Assembly (NCBI GenBank): GCA_963977675.1
Contig: CAXBPY010000009.1
Span: forward strand, 1-64,000
DNA length: 64,000 nt
From: CAXBPY01 sp003455275
GTDB lineage: Bacteria > Bacteroidota > Bacteroidia > Chitinophagales > UBA10324
Direction: 5' to 3'
The notes beneath the pieces were generated by a model. It was not told the DNA's origin and ran no database searches. It saw only the letters and a list, made by a program, of their open reading frames with translations. Made by a program: the position numbers and the translations under genes. Of this stretch, positions 1-8,096 are shown piece by piece. Within the stretch, counting starts at the first letter, position 1; every line of letters starts with the position of its first letter.

Positions 1-1103
1 ATTTCCATTGCCGCCGCACCATTCAGCGTTGAAGCATTGATTGCTTCTTCGGGCGTCATTTTCATTTGAATGCAGGCAAGCGAAATCACAAAACTCATTC
101 TGCCCGACGGAGAAGAGCCGGGGTTGAAATCAGTAGCAAGAGCAACTGCAAGATTTTCTTCAATCATTTTTCGTACGGGCGGATAAGGCAGTCGCAGAAA
201 GAAAGCAGCAGACGGAAGCATAGTCGCAATCGTATCAGAATTTTTCAGCACATTGATTTCTTCTTCGCCAATGTTTTCCAAATGATCAACACTCACGGCA
301 TTATTCTTCACACCAACCTGTACACCACCTGAAATTGCAAGTTGGTTCGCATGAATCTTTGGCTTCAATCCATACTTCCATCCCGCTTGCAGAATGCGAT
401 CAGTTTCATCAGGAGAAAAAAATCCTTTTTCACAAAATGCATCGCAGTAATCAGCAAGTCCTTCATCGGCTATTCTCGGAAGCATTTCTTCAATAATGAT
501 ACGGATATATTCTTCGTGATTGTTTTTGAATTCAGCAGGGAAAGCGTGCGCGCCAAGAAATGTGCTCTTGATTTTTAGCGGAGAAATTTCTTTCAGCTTT
601 CGTATCACGCGAAGCATTTTAATTTCTGATTCTACTGACAATCCATAGCCACTTTTAATTTCAATCGCGCCGGTTCCCTGCAGCCGAACTTCTTCAAGCC
701 GGGCAAGAGCACAATTGAGCAATTCCTCTTCACTCGCGGCAGAAAGTTTTTTTGCCGAATTGAGAATGCCGCCGCCTTTCGCGGCAATTTCTTCATAACT
801 CACTCCCCGAATTTTATCCGCAAATTCTTCTTCTCGCGTCGAAGCGAATACCAGGTGTGTGTGGGAATCGCAAAAAGCAGGAAGTAAAATTTTTCCGGCT
901 GCATCTATCACTTCAGCATTTGCAGGAATATTTTCTTTCGATAAATCTTCCATCTTCCCGAAAGATTTTATCAAATCATTTTCCGTTAATAGAAAAGCAT
1001 TTTCAATTGAAGGCAAATTGCCCAACTCATTTCCGCGCAGCAATTTTTTATCTGTTGAATGAATGCCCGCAAGCTCTTTTATGTTTCGAATTAAAACTGA
1101 CAT
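1..1103 (-). CDS. hutI: Imidazolonepropionase HutI (3' end cut off by window)
   Basis: Hydrolyses 4-imidazolone-5-propanoate to N-formimino-L-glutamate, the third step of histidine degradation, in the cytoplasm. The reverse strand reads without a stop from an ATG at 1103 to the window edge (367 codons; the family is about 400-415 residues, so roughly the last 40 are missing). Family marks are visible in order: the metal-binding DSHTHLVFA, IEIKSGYGL, FLGAHAFP, KIHANQ, the VDHLE metal-ligand region, and ATDFNPGSSP near the visible end. It is divergent from aroC with only 29 bases between the start codons. The enzyme's product is the substrate of the formimidoyltransferase at 33.4 kb, so the histidine-utilisation genes are dispersed rather than in one operon. 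Confidence 0.95.
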   Translation of the reverse strand, partial: MSVLIRNIKELAGIHSTDKKLLRGNELGNLPSIENAFLLTENDLIKSFGKMEDLSKENIPANAEVIDAAGKILLPAFCDSHTHLVFASTREEEFADKIRGVSYEEIAAKGGGILNSAKKLSAASEEELLNCALARLEEVRLQGTGAIEIKSGYGLSVESEIKMLRVIRKLKEISPLKIKSTFLGAHAFPAEFKNNHEEYIRIIIEEMLPRIADEGLADYCDAFCEKGFFSPDETDRILQAGWKYGLKPKIHANQLAISGGVQVGVKNNAVSVDHLENIGEEEINVLKNSDTIATMLPSAAFFLRLPYPPVRKMIEENLAVALATDFNPGSSPSGRMSFVISLACIQMKMTPEEAINASTLNGAAAME

Positions 1104-1132
1104 GTTTAATTTCTATTCTTGCAAAGAAAACA

Positions 1133-2257
1133 ATGGCATCAAACTCAATCGGAGAAATTTTTCGGGTCACAACTTTCGGCGAATCTCATGGCGCTGCAAT
1201 CGGCGCTGTGGTGGATGGTTGTCCTGCAGGTGTCGAAGTAGATGAAAGTTTTATTCAGCACCAGCTTAACCGTCGCAAACCGGGACAAAGTGCAATTACA
1301 ACTACGCGAAAAGAAGATGATGCAGTGAAAATTATTTCAGGAGTGTTTGAAGGAAAAACCCTTGGCTCACCCATTTGTTTGCTCATTGAAAATCGTGATC
1401 AGAAATCTTCTGACTACGATGTATTAAAAAATATTTTTCGTCCCGGTCATGCAGATTTCACTTACGAAAAAAAATATGGAATAAGAGACCATCGCGGCGG
1501 TGGCAGAAGTTCTGCGAGAACAACAGCTGCAATTGTTGCTGCCGGCGCAGTGGCGGAATTGCTCTTGAAGAAAACCGGAATTGAAATAATTGCCTATGTG
1601 GAGCAAGTAGGAAAAATCAGGACGGAGAAAAAATATTCTGAACTCGATCTCACGCTTGTTGATTCAAACATGGTGCGCTGCCCCGATGAAAATATTGCGA
1701 TGCTTATGATTGATGAAATTGAAAAAGTAAAAGCTTCAGGCGATTCACTCGGCGGAATAATTCAGTGTGTGATAAAAAATGTTCCGGTTGGTTTAGGTGA
1801 GCCGCTATTCGGTAAACTTCAGGCTGAACTCGCTCATGCTATGTTTAGCATAAATGCTGTTCATGGTTTTGAATATGGAAGCGGTTTTGCTTCTGCTTCG
1901 ATGTTTGGATCGGAACATAATGACAGCATCACACAATCCTCACCAATTTCGGCGCCCCTCTCCAAAGGAGAGGGAAGGAGCAAAAGCCACGGTGTAGTTA
2001 CAACAACAAATAATGCTGGAGGAATTCTTGGAGGCATCAGCAATGGAATGGATATTTATTTCCGTGTTGCATTCAAACCAACAGCAACCATCAGCAAGAA
2101 ACAATCAACTGTAAATTCAGAAGGAGAAAATATTTTGCTCAAAGCGCATGGTCGACATGATGCGTGCGTATTGCCGCGCGCTGTTCCAATTGTGGAAGCA
2201 ATGAGCGCCATAGTGATTGCAGATTCGTGGCTCAGAAATTCGTTGAGCCGGATTTGA
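1133..2257 (+). CDS. aroC: Chorismate synthase, with a short in-frame insertion
   Basis: Converts 5-enolpyruvylshikimate-3-phosphate to chorismate, the last step of the shikimate pathway, using reduced FMN. The ATG at 1133 gives the family N-terminus (GEIFRVTTFGESHG), and RPGHADFTYEKKYG, DHRGGGRSSART and ISNGMDIYFRVAFKP follow. An open frame continues upstream to 857, but that part is antisense to hutI and does not look like AroC. The protein is 374 residues, slightly long: between HNDS (about residue 262) and TNNAGG (about 292) there are some 15 extra residues including PLSKGEG, encoded by a perfect palindrome at 1956-1974. The flanking AroC sequence stays in frame, so the enzyme is probably functional with a longer loop. 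First gene of a co-directional run reaching secG. Confidence 0.96.
   Translation: MASNSIGEIFRVTTFGESHGAAIGAVVDGCPAGVEVDESFIQHQLNRRKPGQSAITTTRKEDDAVKIISGVFEGKTLGSPICLLIENRDQKSSDYDVLKNIFRPGHADFTYEKKYGIRDHRGGGRSSARTTAAIVAAGAVAELLLKKTGIEIIAYVEQVGKIRTEKKYSELDLTLVDSNMVRCPDENIAMLMIDEIEKVKASGDSLGGIIQCVIKNVPVGLGEPLFGKLQAELAHAMFSINAVHGFEYGSGFASASMFGSEHNDSITQSSPISAPLSKGEGRSKSHGVVTTTNNAGGILGGISNGMDIYFRVAFKPTATISKKQSTVNSEGENILLKAHGRHDACVLPRAVPIVEAMSAIVIADSWLRNSLSRI
1956..1974. repeat. Perfect 8-bp inverted repeat inside aroC
   Basis: CCCTCTCC, an AAA loop, then GGAGAGGG: a perfect 8-bp stem with a 3-base loop, G+C-rich in an AT-rich gene. It encodes PLSKGEG within a stretch absent from ordinary chorismate synthases. 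No second copy was noticed in this window. It resembles small dispersed palindromes that insert into genes without breaking the frame, but membership in a family is inference. Confidence 0.75.
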
Positions 2258-2302
2258 AGTCAGAAATGACTCATCCCTTATCTTCGCCATCCTTTTTTTA
2301 CT

Positions 2303-3733
2303 ATGCCAGAAATTTATCCCGGACTCGAAACTTTAGACAAGCAACACGACGAAAGCCGTCAGGGCGAAGCACTTTCTGTTTCTCAAACGACAGAAAAAAA
2401 TGCTCCTATAAAAAATTTATATATCGAAAGCTATGGCTGCGCCATGAACTTCAGCGACAGCGAAATCATTGCTTCAATTCTTGCCGAAGAAGGTTTCGGT
2501 GTGACAAAAAATTTTAGTGAAGCTGATTTGATTTTGATTAACACTTGTTCCATTCGCGATAAAGCGGAAGAGAAAATTCGTATGCGAATCAGCGAATTGA
2601 AATCGGTGAAGCAAAGTAATCCTAACGCGCTTATAGGAATTATGGGATGCATGGCTGAGCGTTTAAAAAATCAGTTACTGGAAGAAGAAAAAGTAGTTGA
2701 CTTAGTTGTTGGTCCTGATGCGTATCGCGAATTGCCTTCTCTTGTTCGCAGTGCGGAAGAAGGAAGCAAGGCGATAAATGTGTTACTGAGTCGCGAAGAA
2801 ACTTATGCGGATATAAATCCGGTACGATTGAACAGTAACGGAATTACTGCTTTCATTTCCATCACACGCGGGTGTAACAACATGTGTTCGTTTTGTGTGG
2901 TGCCATTCACCCGTGGTCGCGAGCGCAGTCGTGATGCACATAGCATTGTTCGCGAAGCACACGAATTATTTAATGCAGGTTATCGCGAAGTCACTTTGCT
3001 TGGTCAGAATGTTGACAGCTATCTCTGGTCGAATGAAGAAACAAATGAGTCGGTAAGTTTTGCGCAGTTGCTCGAGCGGGTTGCTCTAGTGAATCCATTG
3101 TTGCGCGTTCGCTTCAGCACTTCGCATCCGAAGGATATTACTGATGAAGTGTTACACACGATTAAAAAGTATCACAACATCTGCAAGTACATTCATCTGC
3201 CCGTTCAGTCAGGCAGTTCAAGAGTTTTGGAATTGATGAACCGCACTTACGACCGCGAGTGGTACAAGGAAAGAGTTGATACCATTCGAAAAATAATTCC
3301 AGAATGTTCCATCAGCGCCGATATCATTTCAGGTTTTTGTACCGAGACCGAAGAAGATCATCAGCAAACACTGAGCATGATGGATTATGTGCGCTATGTG
3401 ATGGCTTACATGTTTGCTTACAGCGAGCGCCCTGGAACTTTAGCTGCGCGTCAATTGAAAGATGATGTTGCGCCTGAAATTAAAAGCCGCCGCTTGCAGG
3501 AGATTGTTGATTTGCAACATGTGCATCAGGCGGAAGAAAATAAATCGGAGCCGGGAAAAGTTTATGAAGTGTTAGTAGAGGGAACAAGCAAGCGCTCGAA
3601 AGAACAATTGTTTGGTCGCAATTCGCAGAACAAAGTTTTGATTTTCCCGAAAGGAAATCTGAAGCCCGGCGATTACGCAAATGTGCGGGTGCTGAGTGCA
3701 ACTTCTGCAACTTTGATTGGGGAGGTTGTTTGA
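2303..3733 (+). CDS. miaB: tRNA-2-methylthio-N6-dimethylallyladenosine synthase MiaB
   Basis: Radical-SAM methylthiotransferase that adds the 2-methylthio group to i6A37 of tRNAs reading UNN codons. The 476-residue protein has the N-terminal MTTase domain with three cluster cysteines (C46 in YGCAMN, C82 in NTCSIR, C116 in GCMAER), the radical-SAM CxxxCxxC motif (C191, C195, C198 in GCNNMCSFC), and a C-terminal TRAM region (about 405-475). FTRGRERSRD follows the SAM motif as is usual for MiaB rather than MtaB or RimO. The first 30 or so residues are a variable extension before KNLYIESYGC. It starts 45 bases after aroC and is 39 bases before the sigma-54 activator gene. Confidence 0.96.
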   Translation: MPEIYPGLETLDKQHDESRQGEALSVSQTTEKNAPIKNLYIESYGCAMNFSDSEIIASILAEEGFGVTKNFSEADLILINTCSIRDKAEEKIRMRISELKSVKQSNPNALIGIMGCMAERLKNQLLEEEKVVDLVVGPDAYRELPSLVRSAEEGSKAINVLLSREETYADINPVRLNSNGITAFISITRGCNNMCSFCVVPFTRGRERSRDAHSIVREAHELFNAGYREVTLLGQNVDSYLWSNEETNESVSFAQLLERVALVNPLLRVRFSTSHPKDITDEVLHTIKKYHNICKYIHLPVQSGSSRVLELMNRTYDREWYKERVDTIRKIIPECSISADIISGFCTETEEDHQQTLSMMDYVRYVMAYMFAYSERPGTLAARQLKDDVAPEIKSRRLQEIVDLQHVHQAEENKSEPGKVYEVLVEGTSKRSKEQLFGRNSQNKVLIFPKGNLKPGDYANVRVLSATSATLIGEVV

Positions 3734-3772
3734 ATCTTTAGGCAAAATTTATCAGATTAAAAGAAACAGAAA

Positions 3773-4972
3773 GTGGAATTACAATCATTAAAAAACAGAT
3801 TCGGAATAATAGGAAACAGTGCGGCACTTAATCTTGCACTTGAAACCGCGCAGCAAGTTGCGCCCACAGATTTAACAGTGCTCATCACCGGCGAGAGCGG
3901 AACCGGTAAAGAAATTTTTTCTCAGATCATTCATCAGCTGAGCACCCGCAAGCACAATCCGTTCATCGCGGTGAACTGCGGAGCAATTCCGGAAGGAACA
4001 ATTGACTCAGAACTTTTCGGGCATGAGAAAGGAAGTTTCACCGGCGCGCACGAAGCACGCAAGGGATATTTTGAAACGGTAAACAGTGGAACAATTTTTT
4101 TAGATGAAGTAGGTGAACTTCCAATCGGAACACAGGCGCGCTTGCTTCGTGTGTTGGAAACAAAAGAATTCATTCGTGTAGGTTCATCGAAAGTAATGAA
4201 GACCGATGTGCGCGTGGTGGCAGCTACGAATGTGAATCTGCTTGATAAGATTTCTGTCGGAAAATTCCGGGAGGATTTGTATTACCGCCTGAACACTGTG
4301 CCCATTCGCGTTCCGTCGCTTCGTGATCGCAAGGAAGATATTCCTGTTTTGTTCCGGAAGTTTTGCATTGACTTTGGCGAACGCTACCGCCGCGATCCAA
4401 TTCAGTTGGATGATGAAGCAAAAAATGTTTTAATGAATTATTCCTTTAACGGAAATGTCAGAGAACTGAAAAATCTTTCCGAACAAATTTCAGTTCTCTC
4501 AAAAAATAAATTGGTAGGAGCTGACGAGTTAAAACATTTTCTGCCCGAGCAAAAAGAGAATCGTTTGCCAGTGTTGGTTGGAAACAATAACGATTCACAA
4601 ACTGGAATTAATGAGCGCGAGATTTTTTATTCGATGCTCATTGATATGAAAAAAGATTTAAATGCTCTGAAACAAATTGTGGCCGGCGGTATGCCTTCCG
4701 GTGATTTGGGTTCGGGTCATCATGAATTTCAGGGGCAACATTCGCTTCCGGCTTTCCATCCCATGTCTTCGCAGCCAGTTGTGATTGACCCTAACAAAAA
4801 AGTTCAGGAAATACCAATTGAAGAATCTCTTTCGCTTGCAGAGAAAGAAAAAGAGATCATAATTAAAGCACTGAAGAAGCACCGGGGCAGAAGAAAAGAA
4901 GCATCTCAGGAATTAGGAATCAGCGACCGCACGCTCTACAGAAAGATTAAGGAATACAATATTTCGGAGTAG
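3773..4972 (+). CDS. Sigma-54-dependent AAA+ activator with Fis-type HTH, no receiver domain
   Basis: Transcription activator that remodels RNA polymerase-sigma54 by ATP hydrolysis. The protein (399 residues, GTG start) opens directly with the AAA+ domain: Walker A GESGTGKE at 40-47, the sigma-54 contact loop at 87-92 reading GSFTGA rather than the usual GAFTGA, Walker B GTIFLDE at about 106-112, and the R-finger region REDLYYRLN. A variable linker (about 270-350) leads to a C-terminal Fis-like helix-turn-helix (about 355-398, with ASQELGISDRTLYRKIKEY). No N-terminal receiver, GAF or PAS domain precedes the ATPase, so the activating signal is not apparent. It sits between miaB and lptE, an arrangement common in Bacteroidota. 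Its target promoters cannot be read from here. Confidence 0.92.
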   Translation: MELQSLKNRFGIIGNSAALNLALETAQQVAPTDLTVLITGESGTGKEIFSQIIHQLSTRKHNPFIAVNCGAIPEGTIDSELFGHEKGSFTGAHEARKGYFETVNSGTIFLDEVGELPIGTQARLLRVLETKEFIRVGSSKVMKTDVRVVAATNVNLLDKISVGKFREDLYYRLNTVPIRVPSLRDRKEDIPVLFRKFCIDFGERYRRDPIQLDDEAKNVLMNYSFNGNVRELKNLSEQISVLSKNKLVGADELKHFLPEQKENRLPVLVGNNNDSQTGINEREIFYSMLIDMKKDLNALKQIVAGGMPSGDLGSGHHEFQGQHSLPAFHPMSSQPVVIDPNKKVQEIPIEESLSLAEKEKEIIIKALKKHRGRRKEASQELGISDRTLYRKIKEYNISE

Positions 4973-4988
4973 TGAATGGTGAGTGGCG

Positions 4989-5037
4989 AAAAGTGAAAAG
5001 TGAAAAGTCAAAAGAGAAAAACGAAAAACTAAAAGTG
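4989..5037 (+). repeat. Seven tandem 7-base repeats (AAAAGTG type) at the start of lptE
   Basis: Seven consecutive 7-base units with an AAAA-plus-three pattern: AAAAGTG, AAAAGTG, AAAAGTC, AAAAGAG, AAAAACG, AAAAACT, AAAAGTG. The last unit supplies a GTG at 5035 that makes an excellent start for the lipoprotein that follows. Related tracts lie at 19391-19416 (same unit type) and at 18114-18148, 18198-18225 and 30616-30650 (CCA-rich type). Confidence 0.85.
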
Positions 5038-5541
5038 AAAAATTATTTGCGTCTTGCTTTCTGTTTAATCCTTGGTGTTTACTGCTCCCTCACTTCCTGC
5101 GGCATTTATTCTTTTACCGGTGTAAACACTTCTGTTAAATCAGCAACTGTTCATCTGATAGTTAATCAGGCAAGCATAATTAATCCTTCGCTTAGCGGCA
5201 CACTGACTGAAAAACTGAAAGACAAAATCATAACCGGATCTCCGGTTTCTGTAATTGAGAAAGAAGGCGAACTGGACCTATCCGGCACTATTACTAACTA
5301 CTCTGTCTCACCGGTAGCGGCCTCAGCGAATGAAACTGCTGCACTGAACCGTCTTTCAATCACCATAGAAATTCAGTGTACGAATACAAAGGATGACAAA
5401 CTATCGTGGTCAGAGACCTTCACGCGTTTTGCCGATTTTGAAAGTTCGCAAGACCTGAGCAGCGTTGAATCGAAACTGGTAGATGAAATTGCAGATCAAC
5501 TGGTAGATGATATTTTTAACAAAGCATTAGTAAATTGGTAG
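5035..5541 (+). CDS. lptE: LPS-assembly lipoprotein LptE
   Basis: Outer-membrane lipoprotein that plugs the LptD translocon for lipopolysaccharide delivery. Starting at GTG 5035 the protein is 168 residues and begins with a compact lipoprotein signal: KNYLRLAFCLILG followed by the lipobox LTSC and mature GIYSFTG, a form typical of Bacteroidota LptE. The body has the expected pattern (ADFESSQDLSSVESKLVDEIADQLVDDIFNKA near the C-terminus, read in two parts). An alternative GTG at 4972 overlaps the upstream stop and would add 21 residues, nearly all Lys/Glu/Ser from the heptamer tract; this would put a long charged segment before the signal peptide, so 5035 is preferred. It ends one base before the next gene. 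Confidence 0.8.
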   Translation: MKNYLRLAFCLILGVYCSLTSCGIYSFTGVNTSVKSATVHLIVNQASIINPSLSGTLTEKLKDKIITGSPVSVIEKEGELDLSGTITNYSVSPVAASANETAALNRLSITIEIQCTNTKDDKLSWSETFTRFADFESSQDLSSVESKLVDEIADQLVDDIFNKALVNW

Positions 5542-5542
5542 T

Positions 5543-6826
5543 ATGGAATTACAAGAAGTTCTTGGCTTTATAAAAAATTCGTCTTCGCTGAATTCATTGA
5601 AGAAAGAAGATCTGAATGAATTAATTTCAAAGTATCCATGGTTCTCTACCATCCACTTGCTGAGAGCGAAGCAAGCGCAAATAGAAAATAATTCAGAGTT
5701 GGAAAATATCCTTTCCACTTCTGCCCTGTTCGCCAATAATCGCCAATCGCTTTTTGAGTTAATGTATCCTTCCGCTCCCGACAAAATTTTTATTCAAGAG
5801 CTGGATGGATCTGCTTTTAAAAAAGAAAAAAAAGTGTTTGAAGAAGAGAAAAAAACTGTTGAGATAAATGAACCGGATGAAGTCGAAACAGAATTAATTC
5901 ATATTTCCGATGTTGAATCTGTGATGCAAATCCCGGAATTTTCAAATGATGAAAAGGAAGTTGCCGGCGATCATGAAGAGAAAGGGATTGTTGCGGTTGA
6001 AAATTCTGCCACTGAAGTTCAAAAAGAAAATCTTTCTGTGGAGTTTGAAGCCTTGGGCAACAGTGGCTCGGCGGCTGAATTCATTTATAAAGAAATCGGC
6101 GAGGATTCTGATGAACCCGAAATAGAAACAGCCGACACGGAAATAACCGCCACCAACATTTTAGAAAACGAATTCATCAGAAATGAAGTAAATGAAATGG
6201 CGAAAGAAATGGAAGTTGAACTTCTTTCTCTTTCAGAAATCACACATAAGAATGATGAATTAGAAACTGAAGAAGAAGGTATTGCTGAAGAAAAATTTGA
6301 TTCTGAAATTGAGTCGAACAAAATCCTGGAAGCAGAAACTGAATTTATATCAAATAGAAAAGATAAAATGGAAGTGGATGAATCAAAAGAATATTCCTTC
6401 CTTGATTGGTTAAAACAACTCTCTTCAAAAGAAATTTTAGAAGAAAAGAAGCCTTCAACCCAAGCAACTCCGCTTTTATTTAACACCGAAAAGGTTTTGG
6501 CGTTAAAGCCAAAAGAAGAAATTGTTCCGCTCGAACATTCGCATGACATACTGATTTCAGAACCACTGGAAGACATAAAAGTCATTGACAATTTTGTAGC
6601 AGGATTGAAACGCAAACCAGTTGAAAAAAATCTTTCATCAGAAAAACGCTCTGAAGAAAGTTTGCTGGAAGATATTGGATTTGCGACTGAGACACTTGCA
6701 AAAATTCTTGTAGAACAAGGGAAATTTCAGAAGGCGATTTCGATGTATGAAACCCTTAGTTTGATATATCCCGACAAATCACTTTTATTTGCCCCCCTCA
6801 TTAAAGAACTGAAAAAGAAAATTTAA
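5543..6826 (+). CDS. Acidic uncharacterised protein with TPR-like ends
   Basis: 427 residues with no signal peptide or membrane segment. The N-terminal 80 residues look like a helical module (KEDLNELISKYPWFSTIHLL, then LFANNRQSLFELMYPS). Residues about 85-330 are a low-complexity, strongly acidic Glu/Asp/Lys/Ser region. The last 60 residues resemble one and a half tetratricopeptide repeats (ATETLAKILVEQGKFQKAI, then YETLSLIYPDKS). Proteins of this layout occur between lptE and secG in Bacteroidota; the function is not known to me. It is tightly coupled to both neighbours (1 and 4 bases), so co-transcription is very likely. A role in envelope biogenesis is only suggested by position. Confidence 0.75.
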   Translation: MELQEVLGFIKNSSSLNSLKKEDLNELISKYPWFSTIHLLRAKQAQIENNSELENILSTSALFANNRQSLFELMYPSAPDKIFIQELDGSAFKKEKKVFEEEKKTVEINEPDEVETELIHISDVESVMQIPEFSNDEKEVAGDHEEKGIVAVENSATEVQKENLSVEFEALGNSGSAAEFIYKEIGEDSDEPEIETADTEITATNILENEFIRNEVNEMAKEMEVELLSLSEITHKNDELETEEEGIAEEKFDSEIESNKILEAETEFISNRKDKMEVDESKEYSFLDWLKQLSSKEILEEKKPSTQATPLLFNTEKVLALKPKEEIVPLEHSHDILISEPLEDIKVIDNFVAGLKRKPVEKNLSSEKRSEESLLEDIGFATETLAKILVEQGKFQKAISMYETLSLIYPDKSLLFAPLIKELKKKI

Positions 6827-6830
6827 TTCC

Positions 6831-7187
6831 ATGCTCGAAATCATGATTATTGCCATTGTTATTGCCTGTATTTTATTGGTAGGTGTAGTACTAATTCAAA
6901 ATCCAAAAGGTGGCGGTCTCAGCCAGGCATTTGGTGGATTTAATAACCAGTTAATGGGTGTTCAACGCACAACAGATTTTTTGGAAAAAGCAACCTGGTA
7001 TCTGATGGGCGGAATTGCGGTTGTAAGCCTTGTTACCGTTTTCTTTTTAAGTAAGGGCGGATCAACCACTCAAATTCAAAAATCAGCAATTGAAGGAGTG
7101 GCCATACCGGGAAACAATTCTACGCAATTGAACAATCAGCAAAATGCTGTTCCGCTTGTAAACGACACTGCGAAAAAAGCTCAGTAG
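6831..7187 (+). CDS. secG: Preprotein translocase subunit SecG
   Basis: Small inner-membrane subunit that assists SecYEG protein export. The 118-residue protein shows the two SecG membrane helices (about 2-21 and 54-75) and the connecting cytoplasmic loop with QNPKGGGLSQAFGG. The C-terminal 40 residues are a polar Asn/Gln-rich tail of variable type. It is the last gene of the plus-strand run and converges on the EVE-domain gene 17 bases away. Confidence 0.93.
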   Translation: MLEIMIIAIVIACILLVGVVLIQNPKGGGLSQAFGGFNNQLMGVQRTTDFLEKATWYLMGGIAVVSLVTVFFLSKGGSTTQIQKSAIEGVAIPGNNSTQLNNQQNAVPLVNDTAKKAQ

Positions 7188-7204
7188 TCTGTTGGGATAA
7201 TAAA

Positions 7205-7615
7205 TTATTTCATCCCACCCATTTCTATAATTTTCGAAAATTCATTTTCAGTAACAGGCATCACTGAAAGTCTTCCAATTTTTATCAAGCCAATATTTGA
7301 AAGAGATTTTTCTTTTTTAATTTCATTGAGAGTCACCATTTTTTTGAAAGCTTTCAACGGTGATAATTCCACCGCTACCCAGGCATCTTCATCAGTAGTT
7401 GGGTCCTGAAAAAATTCTTTTGTCACTTTTACTATTCCAACAACAGCCGTGTCCTTATTACTATGATAAAACAAAACCTGATCGCCCTTTTTCATTCCGC
7501 GCAAATGGTTACGGGCTGCATAACTTCGTACTCCAGTCCAATCAGTTTTTTTATCTGCTATTATTTCCTTCCAACCATAAGTTTCAGGATCAGATTTTAC
7601 AAGCCAATAGTTCAT
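7205..7615 (-). CDS. EVE domain protein
   Basis: 136 residues forming a single EVE (PUA-like) domain: MNYWLVKSDPETYGW at the start, then WTGVRSYAARNHLR, KGDQVLFYHSN, and GIVKVTKE. EVE domains share the PUA-like fold with YTH domains and bind modified bases in RNA or DNA; free-standing copies such as this one are widespread and largely uncharacterised. It converges on secG and lies 9 bases downstream of the DUF1573 gene on the same strand. There is no restriction or defence neighbour, so a housekeeping nucleic-acid-binding role is more likely than defence. Confidence 0.88.
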   Translation of the reverse strand: MNYWLVKSDPETYGWKEIIADKKTDWTGVRSYAARNHLRGMKKGDQVLFYHSNKDTAVVGIVKVTKEFFQDPTTDEDAWVAVELSPLKAFKKMVTLNEIKKEKSLSNIGLIKIGRLSVMPVTENEFSKIIEMGGMK

Positions 7616-7624
7616 TAAACCAAA

Positions 7625-8032
7625 TTATTTATTTGAGATAAAAAAAACTTCTCCTTTTAAAATCAAATCCATTTCGCCTTCATAAGCATTGGTATATAAA
7701 AAAATTCTTTTATCGAATTTTCCTACAATCCTCGCATCGAATGTGGCTTTAACAAAACCATTTCCGCCTGGAGGTATTTCATCTTTTGTGTAATCAACCA
7801 AGGTGCAGTTGCATGTTGGTTCAGCCTTAGTGATAAGAAGTGGCGCATCTCCGGTATTCTTTATTTCAAATGTTACGGTCGCCGGTACATTGAATGGAAT
7901 TTTTCCAAATGAATAAGAGTTGGTTTCAATCCAAAGTTTCGGAGCCGGCTTTCCATCCGTTCCAGACCCTAATTCAATCTGCGAATAAGAATAAGATGAT
8001 ATAAACAGAAGTAGAACAATTATACTTTTCAT
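7625..8032 (-). CDS. Secreted DUF1573 protein
   Basis: 135 residues with an N-terminal signal peptide (about 1-17, hydrophobic LLLFISSYSYS) followed by one DUF1573 domain, an Ig-like beta-sandwich common in Bacteroidota: KIPFNVPATVTFEIKNTGDAPL, the typical PTCNCT cysteine motif, and GKFDKRIFLYTNA. The exact role of the family is not established; it is expected in the periplasm or at the cell surface. It lies close upstream of the EVE gene on the same strand, though no functional link is evident. Confidence 0.87.
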   Translation of the reverse strand: MKSIIVLLLFISSYSYSQIELGSGTDGKPAPKLWIETNSYSFGKIPFNVPATVTFEIKNTGDAPLLITKAEPTCNCTLVDYTKDEIPPGGNGFVKATFDARIVGKFDKRIFLYTNAYEGEMDLILKGEVFFISNK

Positions 8033-8096
8033 CAGAAAATTTTGAATAAAAATATTTTAAAACTAATAGTTTCCAAATAAAAATCCTGCAAAGGAA

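Noticed and set aside
857..1132. Upstream extension of the aroC frame
   Set aside because: It is antisense to hutI and its translation is unlike AroC, whereas ATG 1133 gives the normal N-terminus.
4989..5037. Heptamer tract as a possible CRISPR-like array
   Set aside because: Units are 7 bases with no spacers and no cas genes are near.
6085..6615. Open frame of 176 codons on the minus strand within the acidic protein gene
   Set aside because: It is the Ser/Phe-rich mirror of a Glu/Lys-rich coding region, a composition artefact with no recognisable domain.
7205..7615. EVE protein as part of a defence island
   Set aside because: Neighbours are secG and a DUF1573 gene; no nuclease, methylase or helicase is close.
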